NCBI GenBank assembly: GCA_019916065.1
Contig: CM034236.1
Location: forward strand, 55,022,690-55,086,689
DNA length: 64,000 bases
Reading direction: 5' to 3'
Origin: Vitellaria paradoxa
Taxonomy: Eukaryota > Streptophyta > Magnoliopsida > Ericales > Sapotaceae
A program made the translations under genes and the position numbers. Numbering within the stretch: position 1 is the stretch's first letter; every line of letters begins with the position of its first letter. Positions 35,116 to 48,671 of this stretch are shown here, piece after piece. The notes under the pieces are model-generated. The model was not told the origin of the DNA, made no database searches, and worked only from the letters and a program-made list of their open reading frames with translations.

Positions 35116-38100
35116 CTCCCGATATATCTTTTTCTTATATCACCACTAATCACATTTTCACGTTTACCCTTATACATTGTTTCTTTTCATCATTTCCATC
35201 TTCTCTTTTTTTTATTATTCCCTCTCTCACTCTCACTAAATCATTTTTCTTTAAAAAATTTTTTTATCTTAAAAAAAATAAATCTTATATAAAAGGTTAG
35301 TATTTTTTTTTTTCACCTTTTTGGTTCTAATTATCTCTCTTCTTTGAAAAAAAGTTTTACCCATCTGACTAAATATAGAATTTCATCAAACTTGATGCAT
35401 ATTAATAGTTTTATCAAAAATTTTTTGACTCCTTTCATATATAATCGTAACTTTGATCCTCATGCAAACGGTCATAATGTAATTATGTTCATGTAACATA
35501 AATTTAGAGTACATATAAGCGGAAAAAAGTGAAGTAAAATGAGATACACTATTCGTAATTCAGACAATGAATCAAAAAATAATAATTTTTGAAGTTTTTT
35601 AATATTTTTATCATTCTTTAGAATTGTTTTTGTTACCACAAACGAAGCTTTAATAATTTAAATAATTTTTTGAGCATAGAGTACAGTTAAAATTTTTTTT
35701 TATCAAAATAGCGACAAGATTGACTTGAAATACTTATAGATCTATGACAATTTAAGAATAATAAATTCTCTTAAACCCATAAAATACAATTTTTAATGCA
35801 AAGTAGCCATCAACTCTTTTTCATGTATTTTTTAATAAATAGTATCTACCAATAGGATATTACCCAAGGTTCTGTAACTTAGATTAGTGTGCCACGTTGA
35901 GGCATAATTTTATATATGATGGCTGGTAAGTATTATCCGTCGCACCCTTCTATCAATTGATGAATATAAAACAAAACTACTGATATTGTAATTACCATAT
36001 CACCATATATATGAAGTTAGCTAATGCAGTGAACTTTTTTCCCACGACACTTGAAATTTTAAAAATGATATAATTATAATTTTACAGTTAACATGATAGA
36101 GAAGGTGTTGATTGAAAATAGGTAAATAAGTGAGCAACTCTCCTTTATTACTTTGAAATTTGGCCCAACGATACATAGATTTACTTTCATAATTTGAATT
36201 AAATTGTGAAACTAATTAAATATAAGTCAAAATTGGTTGAGAAAAATTCATAAAAATAAATAGATAAATGTACAAGCTTACCTACTTTTCTGTTAAAATA
36301 AAATATTATTTTAAGTTTATTTTTCTAAATAATAATTTTTAGACAGTAACATATGAGCTTATGTGTTTGTGTGACACAAATTTAATTAAATTTAATATTT
36401 TATAATAAATTTATTCTTTAATTTAATAAATTTATTCTTTAATTCAAATTATAAAAGAGTTATGTATTGATTTTTAAACTAGAATGAATAATATATGTTT
36501 AGTCCATAAGATGATTAATGAATTCAAAACTTTAAAAATTTTAAATAATCTAATAGTTGGAATTAGGAAAGGTTGTGATAATTTAAATGAATTTTAAGGG
36601 TATTTTGGGAACCCACCAAATCAATTTCACCACAAATCAGTTCGGTACTCATGATCACGTAATCCACCGAATCAATTTCACCACAAATCAGTTAGGTACT
36701 CATGATCACGTAATCCATGAGTATTAGTGTCTGTCCTTTTCTTCAAAACAAGACAATTTTTAGTGGCTTGGAGCTCAAACCATAATAATGTGTTTAGAGT
36801 TATATAAAAATGTATAAAATAAAATAAAATTGTAAAAGTAAATATCTCGTAATTTATGTGGTGAGTGAAGAATTTAAATTTTATTTTTTCGTAATTCGTG
36901 TTTATAGAGATTTGTATGATTTTATTTTATTTTGTTTAACTCCAAACAGAGCTAATATTTAGATTGGCTAACATAATAGAAACTATTTTTGCAAAAAGGT
37001 AATAAGGATGTGTTTGGATTCAAAATTTTGATTAAAAAAATAAAAAAATAATTTTAAATTATTTTTTATTTATTTTGTAGTAAAAATTTTTAAATTTGAT
37101 AAAATAAAAATAATTAAATTAGACCTCGATTGTTGTCCTACAGGGCACACAATTTAAGTGTACAAAGTCCTAAGACTTCTTGTCTGGAAATGTTATCTCT
37201 TGTCATAAGATAAAAGTAATAAATTAAAAATTATTTTATTGATCAATGCTTTCAGATTTTGGTAATTAAATATATTAAGTGACTTTAAATTTATTCTTAA
37301 TTTCATTATTAAATTTGTGATAAATAAACTAATTTTAATACTTGAACTTTACTTTCTTGTATTTTTATTAATTATAAGATTTTTTTTTTCATTTTTAAGT
37401 CTAAAAGTGTGCAGTTATATATATATATATATATATATACAGAATAAAAAGATATTTATATGTTCATTAGTTCCGGTCTAATTCTAAAATATTTATTGTC
37501 TAACCTATTTTAAACTAACTTTTAAAGAGTGATTGTATACATAAAAATAAAAATAAAATTGAAAATAATATACCAACAATTCCAAGAATTTGAAATTATA
37601 AAATAAAATAAATGTTAGTTCAGAAATTAGGTGTTGTTCATAACCTTTAACCATTAGCTGAACAGGGAACACTACTTTTTCTTGCTTCCACAATAATAAA
37701 AAAATAAGTTAATAAATAGTCCTATAATTATATAAAAAAAAAATTCTTACAAACTAATTACACTCCCTTACTTACACACGAGAAAGAAGTCTCCTCCACG
37801 AAAGAAAAAAGTTTTTTCTAATGACAGAGTCCAACATACACAAGTTTTCTCCTGAAAAATACTTGGAAAAAGAAGTGGTTTTTATCGCCACGTTCATTTC
37901 TTTTTTTTTTTTTTAGGTTCACCTTTATTGCAATACAATTAAGGTCCTATCATTTCTATCACTTTTAATTTTTATATGCCTATATATATATATATATATA
38001 AATTGTGCGGGGAATAAAAATTTCCTCCATGCGTGATTACCATGTCTACAGTTTTCCTTTTCATATAATCTTAAATATAGAAAACAGTCAAAGAAATAAG

Positions 38101-38212
38101 TCAAGAGGATATTCTCAATTAAAAACTCCTAATGATCTAATTGGTTAAGAAGTCAAAGAGTATTTTTAAAGAGAGAGAGTGTGTATTTTATTAACAATAG
38201 TAAACTAACTTA
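34600..38212. other. Right-arm intergenic DNA upstream of AVT
   Basis: Mirror of about 7,700-11,700. No gene. It contains a (TA)n run (34,927-34,948), a (CT)n run (35,080-35,113), TA repeats at 37,417-37,439 and 37,980-38,001, and a private MITE at 36,788-36,952. A roughly 50-bp unit around ATCAATTTCACCACAAATCA is tandemly duplicated at about 36,616-36,715. Confidence 0.6.
36788..36952. mobile_element. Tourist-like MITE, right-arm private copy
   Basis: About 165 bp, ends ATGTGTTTAGAG and CTCCAAACAGAGC, same family as 12,568-12,735. The left arm at about 8,985 reads through the site (CTAAATATTACAG) without it, so it inserted in the right arm after the duplication. Confidence 0.75.
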
Positions 38213-38217
38213 CTTAG

Positions 38218-39187
38218 GCCCCGTTCGGTAACGTTTTTGTTTTTTATTTTGCTGTTTATGTTTTCAAAATTTTGTAAACTCGCAACAGAAACATATTTGA
38301 TAAACCTGTTTATGTTTTTTTGTTTCAAAAAAAAATGAAAACATAAACAAAAAAACGTAAATAGAAAAAATGTGTTTTCACTCTAGTTTTTTTTTCTATT
38401 GCCAATATTTTGTCAATTTTAAACTTTGCCTATTTTTGTTACATTACATAAAAATAAATTATTTTATTTAAATATTTTATTAAAATAAGTTATTTTAATA
38501 AATAATATAATTAAATTCAATAAATTAAATTAATTATATAAATTAATATAAATTATTTTTAATAAATAATAAAACTTAATTAATTAATTAATTTAATAAT
38601 TAATTATTGCTAAATTATCTGAAATAAATATCATAATTAATTTATTTAATTTAATAATAATTATTAAATTATTTTAAATAAATATCATAATTAAATTAAA
38701 TTATTTATGATTTAATTAATTTAATTTATATAAAATATATTTTATTAAATTATTTTAATAAATAATTAAATGAATTTAATTAATTTAAAATAAATTATTT
38801 AATTTAATAATTAATCTAATTTAATTATTTATTTAATATGAAATATATTTTGTTAAATTATTTTTAAGAAATAATATAAATTAATATATTTTATATTTAT
38901 TGAATTAAATGATTTTAATAAATAATTTACTGTATTAATTTAATTAATCATATTAATTAAATTAAATTAATATAAAAATATATTTTATTAAGTTCTATTA
39001 TTTTTTTAAAACTAATAAAATTAAATCTTTTCTAAAACAAAAAAATTAATAATTATAAACAAACTTGCATTCCTAAATGCAATTTTAGTTTTCATTTCAG
39101 AAAAAATAAACAGTAATAGAAAACAAAAAATAAAAAATGACAACAGAAAAACAACATCAAAAAAACGACAGTGTTGTCAAATGAATC
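38218..39187. mobile_element. 970-bp AT-rich insertion with 5-bp target duplication
   Basis: Starts GCCCCGTTCGGTAACG and ends TTGTCAAATGAATC, with CTTAG at 38,213-38,217 and 39,188-39,192. The left arm has the single-copy empty site (CTAAGTAAG, near 7,711). The outer parts carry oppositely oriented ends (GTTTTTGTTTTTTATTTTG; CAAAAAATAAAAAATGACA). The interior, 38,450-39,060, is almost purely A and T. No coding capacity. Non-autonomous DNA element; superfamily not determined. Confidence 0.7.
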
Positions 39188-39192
39188 CTTAG

Positions 39193-42100
39193 TAATCATC
39201 TTAAACTATAAACAAGCTAAGTAAAAGTTAGTGGGAAATAAATTTCATTATAATTTTATGTAAATTTTGCTAACTTAAGATGCATTTGGAGTAACAAGAA
39301 GTTCGTAAAAATTAGTCAAGTTGTTGTGTCGTAATTCGTGAATTGAGTAAAAAATTATAATTTTTTGTAAAATTTGGTTCTCTAGATGCACCTTTATTCA
39401 TTTTCTCATTAATTTACCATTTTTTAGTAATTATAATGACGATTTATAATACATTTAATATGTGTGAAATTATTTGTAGAGGGATAGGTGATGAGGACGG
39501 AACCAGGAACTTAATTAAGGGGGCCAATTCGTAGAAACTTTCACTGCTATACTACCCTTCCATTGTATGGAATATACATATAATATATGTATATATTTTT
39601 TAGGGGGCTATGACTCCCGACGGTCATAATATGGTTCCATTCCTAAATTTATTAGGTGAGATATGCAATATTTAAAAAAAATAATTATCACATTATATCT
39701 TCACTATCACAATAATGATTTAACTAAGTTACAATATTATCTTATAATTAGAAATGAACCAAAACCTTATTCCTTTATCCCATTGACATGAATTTGAGAT
39801 CGAAAAAATAATTTTGTGCTCGAAATTGAATATTCAAACCTATGTGTGGGCTTGACATGTGTATTCACGAAAACTACCATATATCCAATTTATTTTTTAT
39901 ACCAATATTTTTTAATATTCTAATATATTTTAGTTTGTATTTATTATTTGTTAGATAATATTATTTTAATTTAATATACTTAATAAAAATATGAATTTTT
40001 TTAAAAATAAATTAATTTGATTTTAAATATTTTCTACATAGTGGAAAAAAAAACTCATATAATTTTTATCAAACAGCCTCTTTTAACTCTCACGTCTTGA
40101 GATGAAGGCAAAAAGATTGATTATTCATTCTCCATCCTACGTTATTTTGGAAGATAGGCTCCGACGCCCCGTCTATCGAACTTGAAGAGGCTAACATAAT
40201 TTTTTTTTTTCTTTTTTTTTGGTTAGTCACGTGACATCACTGGTATGCTAACCACTGCTTTTAAAGGCGCGTTTAAAATGATAAAACAATGTTACTATGC
40301 TAGCCGCAACTTTTAAAGGTGCGTTTACAATAATAAAAAGTGGGGTATAATAAAATAATTTAATAAAAATTATAAATTTATAATTTGAACAGCAAACTAA
40401 AAATATTAAATTTTATAGAATTTTAAAAAATTTTAATGCTCCAAACACACACTTAAGCCAAGTTCCCGATAAATCGCGTTCAACGTTGCTGACGTGGTTA
40501 GAATCACACAAAGGGCTCGTTTGGAGTAAGAAAAAATAAGATAAATTGAGATAAAATGTAGTTTAGAGTTAATTTTGGTGCTTTTTTTTTTTGAAAAATC
40601 GCAAACCGTTCCGCAAACCGTGGGAACGGTTTTTTCAAATCCGTTCCCACGGATTCAAAAAAATTTAAAAAAAATAGCGACAATGGTACTCATTTGAAAG
40701 CTTTCGACACGAAGAATGTGATTGTATAAAAAATTTACACATTCGATTAACCTATTTTTAAATTTTTTTATTTTTTTAGTAAAATATTGAAATTTTTTAA
40801 AATTAATAATGGTAGAAAAATTAAAAATAAAGAGATTGTTAGAGATTTATAGAGTTTTTTAGAGAATTTTTTTTATGCCAGACGAGTCTCAATAGGACTC
40901 AAAAGTGGCGCCCATACCATTTAATATTTACCAACGTAATTACTGTGTATAATAGAAAAAGAGTAAATTACACATGAATCTTTTAAATTTATAGATAATT
41001 ACGTATACATATTTTTAATATTTAAAATATACAAATATCTTTTTATTTTGAAATGTTGCTAATCTTTTGAACTCTAATTCTGTTAAAATATTTATTGTAG
41101 ATATAATTTTACTTAACTTAATTAAATTAATTATAAATAAAATAAATATAAATTTATATATATATATACGTACACATTGTAAAATATATATAATTCTGTA
41201 TTTGAGCCGCAAAAACTTATTTAAAAAACTTGGATCAAGTTGAGTTTACGCTGAAAATTTCGTTGTCAAACTCAATTTACTTATTAATAGTCTACTATTT
41301 TAATAATCAAATTTACTAACTTATTTTAGGAGATGCTTATTCCAAAACAAGAGAAACATAAAATTACAAATATTAAAGTTAGAAGAGATTGAAAAAGGAA
41401 AGCAATCAAAGAGAGAATAAATGATAAGGAGGTTGACAGAAGAAAATAAAATAATTACAGAATTAGAATTTTATTTTATTTTTTAAATTGTGACATATGA
41501 TATTAGAGATGAGAATGCAATGTTAAAAATGAGAATATTGATATTATGGATACATAAAACTCTAGAATGATAGTTCAACTGATAAAATTTTGAATTTACT
41601 ATTCCGTGACCATTAGTTCGAGTCTTCTCAATACTACTACTAGAAGGTTACTTAATTCTTAACTCCAAGATCTTGAAAATTAATTGAAAGGTACAACTTG
41701 ATCCGAATAATTTGAGTATTTAAAAAAAAAATTATTAAAAATATTAGGATATTAGTCTTTAAATATTTTATACATCATCAAGATAAGAAGGTAAATTATA
41801 AAACTTATATATATTATAGAAATATATGTACAAATATATTTGTGCATCTTCGGTTTCAACCTTTTTTGGGTTGTCCAAACATATTACCCAAATCTAAATT
41901 AATTTTAGCCCCCGCCTAAATTAATTTTATAAAAGAATTGACTAAGTGCGTTTTTAGCCGTTTGCGTAACTAAAGGAATTTTGAGTAATAGGAACGGGAA
42001 TTATCACTTTTTGGATTCTGACAAATTTCTTATTTACTTCTCTAAGTTAGATCAAGTAAAATGAATTTTTACATTTAAGAATGAATCAAACATCACTAAA

Positions 42101-45100
42101 TTATTATTTTAATATTTTTATTTATTTTTTATTTAAACAAAATCATGGAAATGAAATTTTTTAAAAAAAATAATAAAGAAATATTTAAGAATAAATATTT
42201 TAATGTAGAAAATTCAATTGAATAGGAAAATTATAAAATAAGAAAATAATTTTTTGATATATTTTAAGAAATCTATTTAGAAAAATTATTAGAGATCAAC
42301 TAAGGATTAGTTTTTATTGTTTCAACATACATAAATTGAATTTAGGATTTATTTTACCTACACCACATATGGTTCAATTTAATACATTTAGACCCCATAA
42401 GTTTTATAAATGTGCATCCAGACCGCTTAAGGTTTCTATTACATTCATTTAAACTCTTTTGGTTAAATTTTTGATCCAAAAAATAATTTTGAACTAATTC
42501 AATTTTATAAAATTACTTTTATACCCTTATTATTAATAAAAAAGTATTCTAACAAATGACAATTTTATTTTGTTTAATTTTAATTATGTAAATACTTTTA
42601 TTTATTTTATTTTGTCAAAATTTATTGATAATAATTTTATTTATGTCATTTTTCGCTATAGATTTTGAGGAAACAAAATAAAAGTGATTTTGTTTAATAA
42701 TAAGGATATAAATATAATTTTATAGTACTGAATTGATTAATATTTATTTTTTATATAAAAAATCTAAAATCTGAGTTAGAGATCTTAAGACATTTTGGTG
42801 CATAAAACTAAAATCATAAAGAATATAGGTAAAAAAAAAATTTCCTGAATCTATAAAATAATTACTCAGTTAATCGTGGTTCGCGTTCATCAAGCTTTCA
42901 CCACTCGTTGGCTGATAAACTTGCAAAGCGTTTGGTTTGCACAAAAAACTTTTAACTTTTATAGTAATTTTTAATTAATGAAATTTTTAGTGCATTTGAT
43001 AAAAATTTAAAATTTTTATTAAAATTTAATTGTTTGGTAAAAAATTAGACAAAATTTTAGTAATTTTAAAGAACTTTCAATAATTTTTGATAATTTAATA
43101 AAAGGTTAGAGAAATTTTTAATAATTTTTTGTGGTAGTGTCAAACTTTCAAAAAAAATGAAAAAATTGTCAAAATTTTCTAATTTTTATGAGAGAAGCGC
43201 CTCTAAGCAGCCCAAAAACGTTTTTTTTTCTTTTTTTTGGGGGTAAGTCTCCAAAACGCTTCTTAGAAAACGTGACGCAGGTGGATATCTCGTTGAAGTC
43301 GTGTCACCGGTTTTTTGGGTGGGAGGGGGGTAATGAACTCGTGAGGAGAGGGGTTGTGGTGTGTGGTCGACTGCAGTCACAGTAGATGATCCAAAACAAC
43401 ATCGTTTTAGTATTTTTTTCTTTAAAACGATATCGTTTCACTTCAGTTTTCGTATTCGAATATGAATTAATGTATTTACATATGAGAATTTAAATAGAAT
43501 GGTATCATTTTAAATTCACTGTAACCCCCGAGGCGGAAGTCGTGTTACTGTTGTATTGTTCCAATTTGAGAGGGCAATTACACACGTGCCTGAATTGGAG
43601 TCGCAGACCCCCAAGCACGAGTTTTGGTCGGCATTCCATTGTTGTAGTTCTGTCTTGTCAGGGGACCAGCACTAAAATACGCATGCCTTCAATGTTTGGA
43701 TAAATTTTTGTGTCGCCAAACAAAGGCCTAACTTTTAGGTTTATTTCCAAATTAAGCCATGATTACACCGAATTGGATCCTATCCAGATTTTAGGTCAAT
43801 TATTGCTCTTATATTTTCAGTTTAAAGCCAAGTTCCAGATTTTTAGGTCAATGATTGCTCTCATGCTTCAAGTTTAAAGCCAGGTTATACTAGGTTTAGC
43901 TGGTTAAAAGCCGTTCAATAGGCAAACTCACTCCAGTTTTAGTAATTAAGGTTATAGGTTAAATTAAATTCGGTATCTTTTATATTTTATTTAATGATTA
44001 GCGAATAACTTATGCTTATGGCACTCTTATACTAAAATAAAATATATATGTATTTTTGTACTCCCTCTCTTTCTCTATCAGGCAACATAATATTGAAAAG
44101 TAAAGTTTTTGTCTTCTGCAATATAACTCTTTAAATATCATCATTAAGTTTAATTCAATAGTTTATAAGAATGTGAAGTAATATAAAGATAGGATATGAG
44201 TTTGAGGGGAAAATTTTATAAAAGATTTTAACCATTCATTGAAGAATAAAACTCAATCCCTATATTTAGATTTTAGTTTGTAAGAGAGATATTTTTGAAA
44301 TGTGTTATATTTTATTATATAGATATAGATATAATCAACCTTATCAATTTAAATTAAAAATTAGAATTTAGAAAAAAAAAATCACTCCGCAAAGACTAAA
44401 TTTGTTCAAATATTTGTTAAAATAAAAAAATAGAATAATGAATATAAAATTTTAATTAGTTTTATAAAAATAACTCAAATAAAAAATATTATAGTTATTA
44501 ATTATGTGTGTTTTATAACATAAAACAAATACAATCAATATGACTAATTTAAATTTACAATTAAAATGTTAAAAAATAACTACTTTCAAGCCTAATTAAT
44601 ATTCGATATTTTTTTCTACTTTTAAATGTTAAAAATACTAAGAGTTGTTATAAGAAAAATAACCTAATTATTATCTAAACTATTTCAATTTGTGTTTCTT
44701 AATTCAATTCTATTTCTTATTTGTATTTTTAATGTCATTATTAATATAATTGAAAAATATAAATTTAATAACAATATCAATTTTTTTAGCAAGTAGGTTC
44801 ACTTTTGGAACCCATGAGAAAATGGGTCCTTTTTTAGAACTCAAGAAGGTGAATCTCTTTTTAAGAACCCATGAGTTTTTTACATTTTTTAAAATCATAT
44901 GTCACAATTTTAGTACTTTTGCAGACAAAAAAAAAAGTGAAGTTGTAATGTTTTGGTGATGTGGGACAAAGAAACAAAAATTTTGAAGGAAATGTTTAGT
45001 TTGTAAAAGATTTCAGTCACTTGTTGAAAAATAAAATTCAATCCCAACTATTGAATTTTATTTTGTGATAGAGGCCTTTTCAAAAGTCGTCCCGATTTAT

Positions 45101-45177
45101 TATATAGATTAATATATGTCCATGCGCTAATCTGAAAGGGACAGATAATCTAGGAAGTAGTGAAATCGAAAAAAATA
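39193..45177. other. Right-arm intergenic DNA, no gene
   Basis: Mirror of about 1,400-7,700. It includes a diverged MITE near 40,514-40,900 and the GC-richer patch 43,180-43,680 that pairs with 3,440-3,670. A palindromic AAACGATATCGTTT lies near 43,426. No reading frame survives in both arms. Confidence 0.55.
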
Positions 45178-45453
45178 GGGGTTCCAGGGGGGCTGCAGTG
45201 GGCGAATCTACTGTAGGGGCTGCAGTGGGTCAATCAATGGTCTAGATATAATTACATCAAATCTAATGGTCTTAATTTAATGTAATAAAATTAAATTCAA
45301 AATAAAAATAAAAGTTAAACAAAATCTGATTGAAAGATCATTAATGAAGAATATGAAAGGACACATCATATTAAAATACAATTAAATCTAAACCGTTAAT
45401 TGACTCACTGCAGGGACTGCAGTGGATTCTTCCACTACAGCCGCCTGGAACCC
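45178..45453. mobile_element. MITE with CTGCAG-rich ends, right-arm copy
   Basis: 276 bp, ends GGGGTTCCAGGGGGGCTGCA and CTACAGCCGCCTGGAACCC, with inner GGGGCTGCAGTGGGTCAA matched by TTGACTCACTGCAGGGAC. The element interrupts the ancient flank that continues on both sides (45,130-45,177 and 45,454-45,530), which is uninterrupted at 1,364-1,467 in the left arm. Private to the right arm. Confidence 0.75.
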
Positions 45454-46222
45454 TGTGGCCATTTTCAAGAGAGACACCGACCCACTTGCCGCACGCCCTA
45501 AACAGACCAAGGAAGATTACGTGCCTAAATAGAATTATTCCAACACCAGCCTACCACAAAGGCGACCTCAGACAACGTATTCTCACCCAGACATCATTTT
45601 CCGCTAAGCAGTCAAGGACACAGTAATGGGATGTGAAAGTGAAAACCTTTGTCTCCTTCTCATTGAATCAATCGCGTGACTCAATTATTGACAAGTAAAT
45701 GGAAAATGGAGCTTATGGGTATTGCCCTGCTGATAGAATCGTTAGACTTTCTCCATACCTTATCTCAATTTGAAACCCCCTGTAATTATAATGTTTAAAG
45801 GTTCTCAGAAAACATTAAAAGAAAAAAGGACAATAAAAGTCCGTCTTTATCTAGAAGTTTTTTGATAAAAGGACTCGAATGTGGCGTATTATAATTAAAA
45901 TGTTTTTTTATGGTTTTATTGTTTTAAGGGAAGAGACGGCCATTAATTAATATTTAATACTATTTTATTTACTTTCTTGAAAAAAACAAAAAAGATATAT
46001 AAAATTTAGATGCATTTGAAGTGATAAAAAATTAATAAAAATTATTAAAATTTGTCCTCTCATAATTTATGCCGTGAATAAAAAATTAAGTTTTTTTTTA
46101 AGTATTTTTGGATAAAATTTAGAATTTTAAATGGAACCTAAAACTGCTTACTTTTTTAGAGAAAAAATATATAAAGTATATGGGTTAATATTACAAAAAA
46201 AAACTTCTAGGCATTTTAGTGA
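45454..46222. other. Right-arm DNA, mirror of 350-1,060
   Basis: No gene. Well-matched to the left arm, for example GAATCAATCGCGTGACTCAA near 45,666 against 893-915. The left arm has a local direct repeat of about 50 bp there (835-914, around CCATTTTCCATTTACGTGTC) which is single-copy here. Confidence 0.6.
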
Positions 46223-46559
46223 GGGGTTTTTGGAGGCCGGTCACTATTTATGAACTTATAAACATTTAAGTCATACCCAAAAATCTTATTTGTGAATAAG
46301 TCACACTTGCAACAAAAAGACCAAAAAGGATATCACGCGTTTTTCACTACATTTCAAAACTGTCAGTTTTATCCGAAAATAGTGCACACTTTACCCATAA
46401 CTTCCGTGACTTTCTATCTTCTTTATAAAGCAAGTAAAACTGATTTTTGGAAACAAAATCAAAACTGTTTGAGAAAAACCTAATTCCGCGACTTTCCATC
46501 TTCTTTACAAAATAAGCAAAACTGATTTTTGGAAACAAAATCAAAACTATTAAGGAAAA

Positions 46560-46720
46560 CAGTACCATATAATAAAACAATACCGCATAAAAAATAATAC
46601 CACATAATAAAATATTATCGCATAAAAACAGTACCGCATAAAAACAGTACCACATAATAAAACAGTACCACATAATAAAACAGTACCGTATAAAAAAACA
46701 GTACCTCATTAAAACAGCAC
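46560..46720. repeat. Short minisatellite, ~18-20 bp unit
   Basis: About eight imperfect copies of a unit like AAAACAGTACCACATAAT. The core ACAGTACCGCATA matches the stem of the adjoining 146-bp satellite, so the two arrays probably share origin. Confidence 0.8.
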
Positions 46721-46738
46721 CATTCTTTGCATGATATA

Positions 46739-48260
46739 GTCATGCGGTACTGTTTTTGAACGAGCATGCATCCTAAAAAAAACAGTACCGCAGACATGTG
46801 GTACTGTCACACATGCGGTACTGTCGGTCATTCGTTTGATATGTGAACTATTTTTGTGTTTACATGTGATGTTTGCATGATAGAGTCGTGCGGTAATGTT
46901 TTTGAACAAGCATGCATCCTAAAAAAAACAGTACCGCAGACATGTGGTACTGTCACACATGCGGTACTGTCGGTCATTCGTTTGATATGTGAACTATTTT
47001 TGTGTTTACATGTGATGTTTGCATGATAGAGTCGTGCGGTACTGTTTTTGAACGAGCATGCATCCTAAAAAAAACAGTACCGCAGACATTTGGTACTGTC
47101 ACACATGCGGTACTGTCGGTTATTCGTTTGATATGTGAACTATTTTTGTGTTTACATGTGATGTTTGCATGATAGAGTCGTGCGGTACTGTTTTTGAACG
47201 AGCATGCATCCTAAAAAAAACAGTACCGCAGACATGTGGTACTGTCACACATGCGGTACTGTCGGTCATTCGTTTGATATGTGAACTATTTTTGTGTTTA
47301 CATGTGATGTTTGCATGATAGAGTCGTGCGGTACTGTTTTTGAACGAGCATGCATCCTAAAAAAAACAGTACCGCAGACATGTGGTACTGTCACACATGC
47401 GGTACTGTCGGTTATTCGTTTGATATGTGAACTATTTTTGTGTTTACATGTGATGTTTGCATGATATAGTCATGCGGTACTGTTTTTGAACGAGCATGCA
47501 TCCTAAAAAAAACAGTACCGCAGACATGTGGTACTGTCACACATGCGGTACTGTCGGTTATTCGTTTGATATGTGAACTATTTTTGTGTTTACATGTGAT
47601 GTTTGCATGATAGAGTCATGCGGTACTGTTTTTGAACGAGCTTGCATCCTGAAAAAAACAGTACCGCAGACATGTGGTACTGTCACACATGCGGTACTGT
47701 CGGTTATTCGTTTGATATGTGAACTATTTTTGTGTTTACATGTGATGTTTGCATGATATAGTCTTGCGGTACTGTTTTTGAACGAGCATGCATCCTAAAA
47801 AAAAACAGTACCGCAGACATGTGGTACTGTCACACATGCGGTACTGTCGGTTATTCGTTTGATATGTGAACTATTTTTGTGTTTACATGTGATGTTTGCA
47901 TGATAGAGTCATGCGGTGCTGTTTTTGAACGAGCTTGCATCCTGAAAAGAACAGTACCGCAGACACATGCGGTACTGTCACACATGCGGTACTGTCGGTC
48001 ATTCGTTTGATATGTGAACTATTTTTGTGTTTACATGTGATGTTTGCATAATAGAGTCGTGCGGTACTGTTTTTGAACGAGCATGCATCCTAAAAACAAC
48101 AGTACCGCAGACATGTGATACTGTCATACATGTGGTACTGTCGATTATTCGTTTGATATGTGAACTATTTTTTGTATTTACATATGATGTTTGTATGATA
48201 GACACATGCGGTACTGTTTTTGAACGCGGTACTGTTTTTGAACGAGCATGCATCCTAAAA
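46739..48260. repeat. 146-bp tandem satellite, about ten units
   Basis: The marker GTCRTGCGGTACTG recurs at 46,739, 46,885, 47,031, 47,177, 47,323, 47,469, 47,615, 47,761, 47,908, 48,056 and about 48,203, a steady period of 146 (last units 147-148). Each unit holds a strong inverted repeat: TGCGGTACTGTTTTT, a ~20-base loop with GAGCATGCATCC, then AAAAACAGTACCGCA. Further GGTACTGTC and ATGCGGTACTGTC copies follow in the unit. Reading frames in it shift every unit since 146 is not divisible by three; it is not coding. Confidence 0.95.
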
Positions 48261-48671
48261 AAAACAGTACCGCAGTCATGTGTTTAAATACGTAATCCAA
48301 ATCTGTATATATTCATTCGATCGACGTTAATCTCACAGCACAAACTCGCGTAATCCGTGTGTATTCTTTCGTATATAATCCTTTAACAGATTTTTATCTC
48401 ACTATATGTTCACGCAATTGATAAGGAATGAAACAAAAACGGAAAACGTGATTTTCGGCAACTCCATCTCAGTTAATTATAGAAAAAAGGGCATTTAAGT
48501 CATATTATAAATTATATTCAAAACAAACTCGTGGGACCCACTCAAAAGTATGACTTAAATACAAAACTTTTCACATTAATGTGACTTAAAAGTAATACTT
48601 TTTTTTGAGTATGACTAATAACTTTAAAAGATTACCAAATATGACTTGGATACAATTTTCCGTTTTAGTGA

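Larger units (their letters stand above)
46223..48662. mobile_element. 2.44-kb insertion carrying satellite arrays, 9-bp target duplication
   Basis: Inserted in the right arm only. TTTTAGTGA occurs at 46,214-46,222 and 48,663-48,671, and once in the left arm (as TCACTAAAA at 337-345). A 9-bp duplication is typical of Mutator-like elements, but no clear terminal inverted repeats were seen; AAGTCATA-type motifs recur near both ends. It contains an ~18-bp minisatellite (46,560-46,720) and a 146-bp satellite (46,739-48,260). No transposase seen. Confidence 0.7.

Noticed and set aside
46709..48287. Reading frames of 60-86 codons on both strands across the satellite, and the idea that it is a CRISPR-like array
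   Set aside because: The unit is 146 bp, so the frame changes each repeat and the peptides are artefacts. Units are contiguous with no unique spacers, and the host is a plant.
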